Shown: positions 41,849 through 49,222 of the stretch, one piece after another
Numbering within the stretch: position 1 is the first letter of the stretch
Layout: each line of letters starts with the position of its first letter
Assembly (NCBI GenBank): GCA_030532705.1
Contig: JAUNKR010000005.1
Location: 21,382 to 70,603, forward strand
Reading direction: 5' to 3'
Origin: Peptostreptococcaceae bacterium
GTDB taxonomy: Bacteria; Bacillota; Clostridia; Peptostreptococcales; Filifactoraceae
Length of the DNA stretch: 49,222 nucleotides
The notes under the pieces: model-generated
Database searches by the model: none
Told to the model about the DNA's origin: nothing
What the model saw: the letters and a program-made list of their open reading frames with translations, nothing else
Made by a program: the position numbers and the translations under genes

Positions 41849-42583
41849 TTGAAAAACAATTATGATGATATTTTGATCGCTTCCATTTATGATCATGATA
41901 ATCCGAGCGGGCCGGATCATGAGTTTTACCGCAAGCTTGCAAACGACACCCATGCAGGATCGATAGTAGATCTTGGGTGTGGGACAGGGATCTTTACGAC
42001 CACATTGGTGGCGGAGGGGCGTGAAGTGATCGGGATCGATCCTGCACCGGCGATGTTGGAGATTGGGCGCAAACGTCCCAACGGGGATCTTGTTACCTGG
42101 ATCGAAGGCACCGGTCGTCAGATCGTTAGCAATTCCGCAGATATCGTCTTTATGACCGGGAATGTTGCGATGCATATCATCGGCAGTGACTGGCATGAGA
42201 CGCTGAAATATATTGCGCAGGGGCTGAAAACCGGAGGTTTGCTTGCTTTTGAAACACGAAACCCGAAAGCAAGGGATTGGGAGAATTGGCAAGAAGAAAA
42301 TGAGCTTCGAGACACCCCGGTAGGTAGGCTTCGGGAAACTACGCTCATTGACCCGCCGGATGAACATGGGGTCGTCACGATGCATCTTTACAATGAATTT
42401 CTCGACCATGATCATAAGATAAATACCGAGCAAAAACTTCAATTTCGTAGCTATGAACAAGTGGTCCGCGATTTGAAGGATGTTGGACTGAGCGTAAGAT
42501 CATGCTATCGTAATTGGGCAGGCGAACGCTTTGAAGGAACTTCCAAAGAGTTGATCATGATCTTCGTAGCCACCAAAGACTAG
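41849..42583 (+). CDS. class I SAM-dependent methyltransferase
   Basis: 244 residues with a TTG start at 41849 (AGGAGG 5 nt upstream). The AdoMet-binding motif I is SIVDLGCGTGIFTTTL (about 38-53), followed by VIGIDPAPAMLEIGR (motif II), SADIVFMTGNVAMHII and GGLLAFETRNP. The C-terminal beta strands are standard. Substrate not predictable. It lies alone, 192 bp after the GNAT gene. Confidence 0.92.
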   Translation: MKNNYDDILIASIYDHDNPSGPDHEFYRKLANDTHAGSIVDLGCGTGIFTTTLVAEGREVIGIDPAPAMLEIGRKRPNGDLVTWIEGTGRQIVSNSADIVFMTGNVAMHIIGSDWHETLKYIAQGLKTGGLLAFETRNPKARDWENWQEENELRDTPVGRLRETTLIDPPDEHGVVTMHLYNEFLDHDHKINTEQKLQFRSYEQVVRDLKDVGLSVRSCYRNWAGERFEGTSKELIMIFVATKD

Positions 42584-42869
42584 CACAGGGGAAGTGCCGG
42601 CGCTGGATCTCTTTCGATGAAGCGGAGTAGCCGTTTTTGGAGCGTGAGCTGACAAGGATCGAAGAAGAGGATCAAATGCGGGAGGGTTTCTATGGCAAGA
42701 TCATCCGGATGTGATCTCCAAAGGTTAGGATTTGGCATAGGAGCTGTGTGGATCAGCTTTCGAGATCGAAAAGCAGAACGACGAAAATTTGAGCAGGTTT
42801 GGTCCTTGGAAAGAAAAGACCGAATCTCCACTATGGAGAAGTTTTTATGATGATCGTAAGGGGAAAAGG

Positions 42870-43778
42870 ATGAATGGCTTTAACGTGACGGATAAGAATG
42901 TATATCCGACGGATATAGAAGGGATCGAAATAAAATACGTTGATGAGGGAGCGCTACAGGGCTTTCACCTCGTTCCGGAGGACAAAAGGTATCCGGGGAT
43001 CATCATTTGCTATGGCGGTTCTGAAGGGGGGCCGAATTTTGAGGAAGCCAAAAGACTGGCGATGGATGGCTACGAAACATTAGCGGCCTTTATGTTCGGG
43101 ATGAATAATCAGCCTAGGACCTTGACCAAGGTCCCATTGGAACAATTTGAAGATGCGCTGAGATACATCCGTGCAAAGATCGGGACTGAGCCGATCACTA
43201 TCCTTGGAACATCCAAAGGCGCGGAATATGCTTTGAATTTGGCTACAAAGTATCCGGAGATCTCCAATCTGGTTTTGATCGCTCCGTCCGCCTATAATTT
43301 TGCCGGTCTGGATTTTGATCACTATGGATCTTCATGGACTTGGCAAGGGAAGGAGTTGCCCTATATCGATCTGAAGGATCATTCTTTTATCAAGATTTTC
43401 AAGAATATTTTGCTCCCGGGATTTCTGAAAAAGCCGATCGCATACAAAGTAATGTATGACACAGCGATCGAAAAAGACAAGACCAGAGATCAAAAGCGGA
43501 TCCCGGTCCAAAATACAAAAGCAAATATCATCCTGCTTGTCGGAGAAGATGATCAAATGTGGGACAGTTTGAATATGGCGCAGATCATACGGAGTCAAAG
43601 AAAGGATGTACAGATCTTTTCTTTCAAAAACGCAGGCCATGTATTTGCCGGAGATGGACTGGTTTATTTGAAATACAAAGTGGTCCGGTCGGGAGGAAAT
43701 GCTCAGGACAATAAAAAGGCATATACAGAGAGCGTAAAAGTGATCGATGACTTTTTGAGATCGCATCATAGGGAATAA
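42870..43778 (+). CDS. BAAT-type alpha/beta hydrolase
   Basis: 302 residues. Nucleophile elbow ILGTSKGAEYALNLA (GxSxG, Ser at about 113), acid in LLVGEDDQMWDS, His in FKNAGHVFAGDG: the catalytic triad of the acyl-CoA:bile acid/amino acid N-acyltransferase C-terminal family. Bacterial members are thioesterases or acyltransferases of unknown substrate. ATG 42870 follows AGGGGAAAAGG; the longer TTG-started frame lacks a ribosome site. It converges on the XRE gene through an 11 bp inverted repeat. Confidence 0.85.
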   Translation: MNGFNVTDKNVYPTDIEGIEIKYVDEGALQGFHLVPEDKRYPGIIICYGGSEGGPNFEEAKRLAMDGYETLAAFMFGMNNQPRTLTKVPLEQFEDALRYIRAKIGTEPITILGTSKGAEYALNLATKYPEISNLVLIAPSAYNFAGLDFDHYGSSWTWQGKELPYIDLKDHSFIKIFKNILLPGFLKKPIAYKVMYDTAIEKDKTRDQKRIPVQNTKANIILLVGEDDQMWDSLNMAQIIRSQRKDVQIFSFKNAGHVFAGDGLVYLKYKVVRSGGNAQDNKKAYTESVKVIDDFLRSHHRE

Positions 43779-43840
43779 GCGCTGCGCTGTCGATCGCTCA
43801 GATTCGTTACCTTCTGTGATCAGAATATGATTTTTTGTGA

Positions 43841-43900
43841 GAAGGATGGCGTTGTAAAGCATCGACGCTACGGCGATCTTATTTTTTGGCGCCATCCTTC
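43841..43900. repeat. 11 bp inverted repeat between convergent genes
   Basis: GAAGGATGGCG (43841-43851) and CGCCATCCTTC (43890-43900) are perfect arms. The second arm is inside the C-terminal codons of the XRE gene. It may act as an end-of-transcript hairpin; no clear T tract follows. Confidence 0.6.
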
Positions 43901-44298
43901 TTTGTGACTACTTCTATCAGGGACAAAATTACAGATCCGATGGCTGCTCCGATGATCCCGCCGGCAATAGAGATCATCAGGATCTCATCCCTTCGAAATC
44001 GGTTTGCCAAAAAGGAAAAAATTCCCGATAACAATGCAAATGCAATTACAAAGCTCAAAATAAATCGTTTTTTCATAGGCTTGCTTGTCGATGTGAGTGG
44101 TTCGATCCCCTTTAACAGATAATCTGTGGATACCTCGAAATAATCGGATAACGAAAGTATTTTGTCAATATCCGGTATGCTTTGCTCGCTTTCCCATTTG
44201 GAGATCGCCTGTCTGGAGACACCTAATTTTTCGGCAAGTTCTTCTTGAGAGATCCCTTTGCTTTTTCTGAGCTCTCTTATTCGATCCGCGATATTCAT
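43879..44298 (-). CDS. XRE-family regulator with C-terminal membrane helices
   Basis: 139 residues from MNIADRIRELRKSKG (AAAGGTGGTG upstream; longer frame rejected). A Cro/C1-type helix-turn-helix covers residues about 5-60, with ISQEELAEKLGVSRQAISKWESEQSIPDIDKIL. Two hydrophobic helices follow (FILSFVIAFALLSGIFSFLA, and SIAGGIIGAAIGSVILSLI), so the DNA-binding domain is tethered to the membrane. This layout is common in Firmicutes. The target is unknown. Confidence 0.9.
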   Translation of the reverse strand: MNIADRIRELRKSKGISQEELAEKLGVSRQAISKWESEQSIPDIDKILSLSDYFEVSTDYLLKGIEPLTSTSKPMKKRFILSFVIAFALLSGIFSFLANRFRRDEILMISIAGGIIGAAIGSVILSLIEVVTKKDGAKK

Positions 44299-44531
44299 AT
44301 AAACACCACCTTTCTTTTCTTCATTGTACCAAAAAAAGCATTTCACTTCTACCAACTACACCTTGATATTCAGCAACTGACAGTTGCAATTATGACAACG
44401 ACACTATTTTGCTTTCGTTCATTATACTATTTCAGAAAATTTTTTTATCATCCTTTAATGTGGACCGTAGAGCATAAAATGAAAGCAGGTTCTGATCTCT
44501 TATTCGATCTCTTTCGAACCATGAAAAACAT

Positions 44532-44569
44532 CCATAAGTAGTTTTGGTTATTACCTTGTCTACTTATGG
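44532..44569. repeat. 10 bp inverted repeat
   Basis: CCATAAGTAG (44532-44541) and CTACTTATGG (44560-44569) are perfect arms around 18 nt. It lies downstream of the frameshifted regulator and upstream of the XRE gene at 43879, so it could be a weak terminator or an operator. The rest of 44299-44616 shows no gene. Confidence 0.6.
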
Positions 44570-44616
44570 AGTATCATATCATTTTGGAGATGTACTGCTT
44601 TGGTTTGTTGGATTTA

Positions 44617-45283
44617 TTATAAATGAGGTTTTTGGTCGGACAGTTCCTCTATCCTGCAGATATCTGAAAGCGGGATGGATCCGCCATATTCCAACTCGAT
44701 CTCGGACGGATCGAAGGAACGGATCTTTACATCCCGGTAGTCATCATTTCGAAAATCGAGAAAACCCTTGAGACCTTCTTTATGAGCACGTTCGATCAGG
44801 ACCGGTTTGTTGCAGAAATAATTGCGATCGATCGTCAGCTCTTCATATTCAGGAGCTTCCGATCTTTTTGATGTTGTGATCGATCGAATATATTTCTTGC
44901 CGATCATACCGCAGATCACTCGATCATTATGGGGATATTGATAGTAGTAGAAAGTCTCATCCTCTGCAAAAATGAGAACGCCCGGGAGATTATCATTCCA
45001 ACCGGTCAGCTCGATGTCCTGATATTCTTTAGGATCGCTCAAAAGATGGGGCACAGTAAGATCCACAGAGTCAGATACGATCGGTTTGGTATCATCGAGC
45101 AGGGAATCGATGCTCACACCAAAAAATTCGGATAGGATCTTCAGGTTACCGATATCCGGAAAGCCATTGTTAGATTCCCATTTTGCTACTGCGGAACGAG
45201 AAACATTTAGTTTTTCGCTAAACTCTTCTTGAGATAAATTTTCTTTTTTTCTTAAAGCTTTGATCTTTTCACCTATTTGTCAT
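44617..45283 (-). pseudogene. XRE-family regulator with a frameshift at codon 3
   Basis: A perfect AAGGAGG and an ATG at 45281-45283 are present, but the ATG frame ends after four codons (ATG ACA AAT AGG TGA). One base over, the frame reads IGEKIKALRKKENLSQEEF, then SEKLNVSRSAVAKWESNNG and PDIGNLKILSEFFGVSIDSL, a complete XRE helix-turn-helix, and continues without a break into about 155 further residues of unknown type. Removing one A from the ACAAATA run restores a reading start of MTIGEKIKAL. The interrupted protein would be about 221 residues. It could be a real mutation, a sequencing error or a switchable run. A shorter GTG-started product of 166 residues without the HTH is possible. Confidence 0.75.
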
Positions 45284-45300
45284 TTGATGTTCCTCCTTTT

Positions 45301-46085
45301 CTAGGATGTATTTTACGTTGTAGATCGAAAAGATGCCATATCCATAGGAAAACATTCCTGTCACTTATCGTAACATGCATAAATGAGCTTTTGGAACGTA
45401 TTGCCGTTGATCGAACCGGATCTCTTGCTCATGATCTTCTTTCACAAAAATACCGCTTCTCATTTCTATTATATCACCTTTAATGTATTTTCTACTGAAA
45501 GATGCGACTGTTTTCTTGTAAGGGAACGGATCCTTCGACTTTTTACAAAAATTTATGCAACTTCTGTATTCGATTCAACATCCATGCAAAAGTTGGAGCA
45601 ATGGAAATCGGATCGTTCACAGATCGGGCTATGATCCGACATTGTGGGGAATAACTATTTTCAGTATGTTTCCTGGTGGATCTTGGTCACCGGATATGTA
45701 AAAATAGATGCCTCTTTCAAAAAAGATCGTCCGATCAATGATAGAACTTCTCCGGTTTTAAGTTTTTATATAAGATTTTAGGGTAAAAATCATATACCCT
45801 GTTTTTTATTTTAAGTTTTGGGAAGGGGCGCGGATCTGCTGACGAATAAGCACTTGCCCGATGCTGCGGGGTATTTTTGACAGAGCGGCATAAGATGGAA
45901 GTATTCAGGGTTTTGTAGAAGGGGACAGGGATTTTCGTTTGGGATGATCGATTCAGACTTTTCAAATTAGTAAAATCGACCGAAAAATTGATAGAGATCT
46001 TTTTGTTAAAGGAATTGTTTTGCAGAGCGAATGGAAAGGATGATCCAATGGGGATAGGGAGATCCCGACCGAGCTGTTTTTTTAG
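45301..46085. other. long gap with one terminator-like hairpin
   Basis: About 785 bp without a supported gene. AGGGTA (45780-45785) and TACCCT (45795-45800) with a following T tract form a plus-strand terminator-like hairpin. A TTGACA occurs near 45877 with no good -10. The 142-codon minus frame across 45735-46163 has no ribosome site and runs into the next gene, so I do not accept it. Confidence 0.4.
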
Positions 46086-46099
46086 ATAGAGGAGGCTGG

Positions 46100-48067
46100 A
46101 TGAAAAAGATCGTTGTGCTGGGAGCAGGTTACGGAGGTGTGCTGACAGCAAAGAAACTGGCAAAAAAATTGAGACACCGGGAGGTCTCGATCACGATCAT
46201 CGATAAAAATCCATTCCATACTTTGTTAACGGAGTTGCATGAGGTGATGGCGGAACGTGTGTCGGAGGAAGCGATCAAGATCTCTTTGAAACAGATCTTT
46301 GCAGGCAGGGATGTAGAGGTCGTGATGGATCAGATCATTCGAATAGATCGAGAGTCCAAGCTTTTACATGGGAAAGAAAAGGACTATCCATACGATCATC
46401 TGGTGATGGCGACCGGATCCAAACCGTCTTTTTTCGGGATCGAGGGCGCAAAGAGGTATTCTTTTGAGCTATGGTCCTATGAGGATGCGATCCGGCTTCG
46501 GGATCATATCCGACATTGTTTTCGAAAGGCGGAGGTGGAGCCGTCGGAGGAAAAAAGACGGGAGCTTCTTTCTTTTTATGTGGTCGGCGCCGGTTTTACC
46601 GGCATCGAGATCGTCGGAGATCTGGCAGAACATTTGCCGATTCTGTGCAAAAAATACGGGATCGATCCGGCGGAAGTATCCTTGGTCAATGTGGATATCT
46701 TGAGTCGAACTGTACCGATCTTTTCGGAAGATCTTTCGAAGAAAGTGCAAGGACGATTGGAAAAGATGGGTGTTTCGTTCAAATTGGCTACCAGCGTTAC
46801 GGATGTAGAAAAAAGCCGCATCGTTCTGCGGGAGAGAGGAGAGGATCTTTATTATCCGACGCATACGGTCATCTGGGCGGCAGGGATCGAGAATGCCGAT
46901 GTAGAAGGAATGGCGGGGCTTGCGCTCAGTGCGAGAAGTCGAGGTAGGATCGAAGTGGATCCGTATCTTCGGGCGATGGATGATCCGAATGTGTTTGTTG
47001 TCGGGGATAACCTCTTTTTTATTCCGGAAGAGGAGCATGTGCCGGTCAATCAGCTCGTGGAGAACTGTATCCAATCTTCATCGGTCGTGGCACATAATAT
47101 CGCGGTATCGATCGTCGGAGAGGGCGAGTTGCAACAGTATGTGCCGAAATTTCACGGGGTCATCGTATCGGTCGGAAGTCGCTATGCGGTCGGAAGTTTC
47201 GGGCTGCCGGAGCGAAGGCTCAAATTGCCGAGTTTTATTGCAATGATCGTCAAACATTTTTGCAATATTGCTTACATGGCTCGTGCGATGGGCTGGACAA
47301 GAAGTTTTCGTTATTTGAAACAGGAGTTTTTTACGATCCGTGATCGACGATCCGTTCTGGGCGGTCATTTTTCGAATGTAACACCGTCCTTTATGATGGT
47401 CCCGCTGAGGATCTGGCTCGGTATTGCCTGGATCATCAGTGCGATACACAAGATTTTTGACGGCTGGTGGGATAAATTGCATCTGGCGGATTATTTTTTA
47501 AGTGCGGAGCTATGGTATCGCAACATCATCGATCCGGGATCCTTGGATGCACTCAGTTCAGCGACGCAAACGATCGATGCTCGATCGGGAGCAACGGTTT
47601 TGGCGATCGAATCGTCGGGGACGATCTTTGCAAATTGGAATGTGATGGACTCGTTCAAAATATATATCGTGTCGGGCAAGGAGCTTGCCGGCACGACTCT
47701 GGCGGATATTGCGATTCGATGGGATATTCCGCTGGTAAAGGATCTGGTGAATAACTTTTTGCTCAAAAACGATCAAACCATGCTTTTTTTGCAGCGGTCA
47801 ATGGTGGTTTTGGAGCTGGTGATCGGCGTGGCATTAATCATCGGTCTTTTTACTTTTATTGCATCCCATCTTTCGCTCTTCCTTCAAGGGTTATTGATGG
47901 TGATGACGGGACTATATTTCAGCAATCTGTGGATGATGTTTGCAAGTTTTCTGATGATCTTTGCAAGCGGACAGACGATGGGGCTGGACTATTATGTTCT
48001 GCCGAGACTGAAAAGACGATGGAAAGAAGTGCCTTTTGTCAGAAAGTGGTATCTGTATCATGATTAA
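46100..48067 (+). CDS. ndh: type II NADH dehydrogenase with C-terminal membrane domain (Ndh2/DoxX-like)
   Basis: 655 residues. It oxidises NADH and passes electrons to a quinone. FAD-binding loop VVLGAGYGGVLTAKKL (5-20), NAD-binding loop VVGAGFTGIEIVGDLAEHL (161-179), and NVFVVGDN (FAD ribityl contact, 297-304). Unlike ordinary NDH-2 (about 400 residues), a DoxX-like part follows: hydrophobic segments at about 433-450, 564-583, 586-604 and 607-624, with a long loop (451-560) predicted outside. The basic C-terminus is inside. Such membrane-tailed Ndh2 is known from Listeria flavin-based extracellular electron transfer. The loop holds DARSGAT (493-499), close to the flavinylation motif. A polyprenyl synthase overlaps its end. 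GAGGAGG before ATG 46100. Confidence 0.88.
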   Translation: MKKIVVLGAGYGGVLTAKKLAKKLRHREVSITIIDKNPFHTLLTELHEVMAERVSEEAIKISLKQIFAGRDVEVVMDQIIRIDRESKLLHGKEKDYPYDHLVMATGSKPSFFGIEGAKRYSFELWSYEDAIRLRDHIRHCFRKAEVEPSEEKRRELLSFYVVGAGFTGIEIVGDLAEHLPILCKKYGIDPAEVSLVNVDILSRTVPIFSEDLSKKVQGRLEKMGVSFKLATSVTDVEKSRIVLRERGEDLYYPTHTVIWAAGIENADVEGMAGLALSARSRGRIEVDPYLRAMDDPNVFVVGDNLFFIPEEEHVPVNQLVENCIQSSSVVAHNIAVSIVGEGELQQYVPKFHGVIVSVGSRYAVGSFGLPERRLKLPSFIAMIVKHFCNIAYMARAMGWTRSFRYLKQEFFTIRDRRSVLGGHFSNVTPSFMMVPLRIWLGIAWIISAIHKIFDGWWDKLHLADYFLSAELWYRNIIDPGSLDALSSATQTIDARSGATVLAIESSGTIFANWNVMDSFKIYIVSGKELAGTTLADIAIRWDIPLVKDLVNNFLLKNDQTMLFLQRSMVVLELVIGVALIIGLFTFIASHLSLFLQGLLMVMTGLYFSNLWMMFASFLMIFASGQTMGLDYYVLPRLKRRWKEVPFVRKWYLYHD

Positions 48068-49034
48068 AAGAGATCGAACATATCAGGGGCAAATGATTTT
48101 GATAGAGAAAGCATTTACCGATTTTGAAAAAATGTTACTGCATTCTTTGCGCAAAGCACCTTTACCGCTACGTCCTTATCTGTCGCATCTTTCGAATGCG
48201 CTTGGTAAAAATCTGCGCGGACGTGCGCTGATTCTGGCGGCGATGGATGAGCAGGGGCATGTCCACAGTGATGCGGTTAAGCTGGCGGTCTCCATCGAGC
48301 TGTTTCATTTGGCGACTCTGGTGCATGATGATATCATCGACGATGCGGATATCCGGCGAGGACAGGAGAGTCTTCATCGAAAGTTTGGACGTAAGCAGGC
48401 GGTTTTGAGCGGAGATTATTTGTTTGCCCAGGCGATCGAGGTTTCTCTGTCGATCGATCCGAAAAGGAGTACGGAGAATTTCAGCATTTCTTCCTATGCG
48501 AGATTGGTTTGCGTCGGAGAGATTCGGCAAGGAGCGAATAACTTTAATCTGGACCTGAGCATCTATCGATATTTGTCAATCATTCGAGGGAAGACGGCGA
48601 TGCTGTTTGAGGCAGCTTTTGCAGGGGGCGCTTGGATATTGGGGGATGAAGAAAATTTTGACAGCTATCGTCGTTTGGGACGTTATATCGGGATGATCTT
48701 TCAGATGATGGATGATCTGATCGATATCGAGCAAAGCGAAGCGACTGCCAAAAAACCGATCCTGTCGGATCTTCGAGAAGGGGTCATCACCTTGCCGCTC
48801 ATTTTTGCGATGAAAGCGGATCCAAAAATTCGAGAAAAGATCCTAAGCGAAAAAGAGGCGATCGATACAGTAGCGATCCGTGAGATGATTTTTCGGGCAA
48901 AGGGAGATCAAAAGACAAGGGCAGTCGCTGATCGATACTATAAACACGCGCTCACAGAGCTGGAGAGTTTGCCGATCGGAAGATCCAAGCGGGAGCAGCT
49001 TCGGATGCTTTTGGATAAAGCGGCAGGACACTAA
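48060..49034 (+). CDS. polyprenyl diphosphate synthase
   Basis: 324 residues from ATG 48060, which overlaps the ndh stop; ATG 48093 (after AGGGGC) is an alternative. Two Asp-rich motifs bind magnesium and the substrates: HDDIIDDADIRRG (DDxxD) and QMMDDLIDIE (DDxxD). The usual GGKRLRP is GKNLRGR. It probably makes the side chain of a menaquinone or demethylmenaquinone. The overlap with ndh suggests that it supplies the quinone for that enzyme, the partner role DmkB plays in Listeria. Head-group genes are not in the window. A terminator follows. Confidence 0.9.
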   Translation: MIKRDRTYQGQMILIEKAFTDFEKMLLHSLRKAPLPLRPYLSHLSNALGKNLRGRALILAAMDEQGHVHSDAVKLAVSIELFHLATLVHDDIIDDADIRRGQESLHRKFGRKQAVLSGDYLFAQAIEVSLSIDPKRSTENFSISSYARLVCVGEIRQGANNFNLDLSIYRYLSIIRGKTAMLFEAAFAGGAWILGDEENFDSYRRLGRYIGMIFQMMDDLIDIEQSEATAKKPILSDLREGVITLPLIFAMKADPKIREKILSEKEAIDTVAIREMIFRAKGDQKTRAVADRYYKHALTELESLPIGRSKREQLRMLLDKAAGH

Positions 49035-49087
49035 ATCTACTTAGGTCGGTGCGGATCAAGATCAGTCGTTTAAATACTGAAAAATCG

Positions 49088-49113
49088 GAAGATCCTTCGG
49101 GGGTCTTCTTTTT
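49088..49113 (+). terminator. terminator of the ndh-prenyl synthase operon
   Basis: GAAGATCC and GGGTCTTC form a stem around TTCGG, then T5. It shows that the operon has two genes only. Confidence 0.85.
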
Positions 49114-49127
49114 ATGTTCTTGAATTG

Positions 49128-49222
49128 TCAAGTCAAATGCAACACAGTGGAATAATAAATTTCATAGGGGGTTCGAAACCCTAAACATTTTCTGGGGCGT
49201 TTGTTCATTTCATCCACTTTGC
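49128..49222 (-). mobile_element. IS30-type transposase, C-terminal end, cut by window edge
   Basis: On the minus strand the frame ending at TGA (49128-49130) reads VDEMNKRPRKCLGFRTP and YEIYYSTVLHLT, the well-known C-terminus of IS30-family transposases (NxRPRKxLGxxTPxEvf). The rest lies right of the window. The element inserted just beyond the operon terminator; its inverted repeat would be near 49114-49127 but cannot be fixed without the other end. Confidence 0.88.

Noticed and set aside
45735-46163. 142-codon minus-strand frame
   Set aside because: Overlaps the start of the NADH dehydrogenase, has no ribosome site, and has a low-complexity Ser/Pro/Asn/Lys composition.

Overview
The window looks like a chromosomal segment of an anaerobic low-to-mid-GC Firmicute (Clostridia/Tissierellia type). 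The reasons are AAGGAGG-type ribosome binding sites, many U-tract terminators, TTG and GTG starts, a sortase-type adhesin and an SLH surface protein, the small clostridial family pairs DUF1659/DUF2922 and DUF3343/DUF951, a clostridial variant of FolD, and an H-NOX chemoreceptor closest in layout to the Thermoanaerobacter type. The genus cannot be named from the sequence. GATC is strikingly frequent throughout.

Layout. 1-2000: a partly duplicated gene tail, a stand-alone LarC C-terminal domain and two GNAT acetyltransferases. 2200-7000: a membrane-anchored unknown with its own promoter and leader hairpin, a Nudix hydrolase, mutY with an unknown partner, a three-copy 115-117 bp repeat beside tRNA-Ser(GGA), and an MgtC/SapB protein. 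7050-9550: a QueG-like iron-sulfur protein and a Schlafen-AlbA/ATPase/winged-helix regulator bracketed by two identical 76 bp operator-like repeats. 9600-14300: a membrane protein, nagA with promoter and GntR-like operator, an NCS2 purine permease and a DJ-1 protein, all on the minus strand. 14771-18544: a 1257-residue wall-anchored SpaA/Cna-like adhesin. 18700-28000: pentapeptide-repeat/DUF5758, thioredoxin-like and metallo-beta-lactamase-fold proteins, a rightward housekeeping run (DUF3343, DUF951, GNAT, YcxB-like, folD), then a patatin, the lipoprotein ApbE and an EcsC-like protein. 28200-35000: a paralogous membrane pair, the H-NOX chemoreceptor, DUF2922/DUF1659, DUF1846, a ferritin-like protein and a SUKH protein. 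35300-45300: a lipoprotein, thpR, an SLH/DUF4430 surface protein under a cobalamin riboswitch, YitT, GNAT, a methyltransferase, a BAAT-type hydrolase and two XRE regulators, one frameshifted. 46100-49034: a type II NADH dehydrogenase with a membrane tail, followed by a polyprenyl synthase. The right edge holds the 3' end of an IS30-type transposase.

The most interesting points are the riboswitch-controlled SLH/DUF4430 protein (a likely cell-surface corrinoid binder), the H-NOX receptor that keeps every O2-type pocket residue at the same numbers as the Thermoanaerobacter protein, the self-bracketing repeats of the Schlafen-like regulator, the Ndh2/prenyl synthase pair with an SGAT motif in a predicted outside loop (with a lipoprotein ApbE elsewhere in the window), and two structured 3'-end elements that share an identical hairpin arm. 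Everything here was read by eye. Family assignments rest on recognised motifs, and no search was run.
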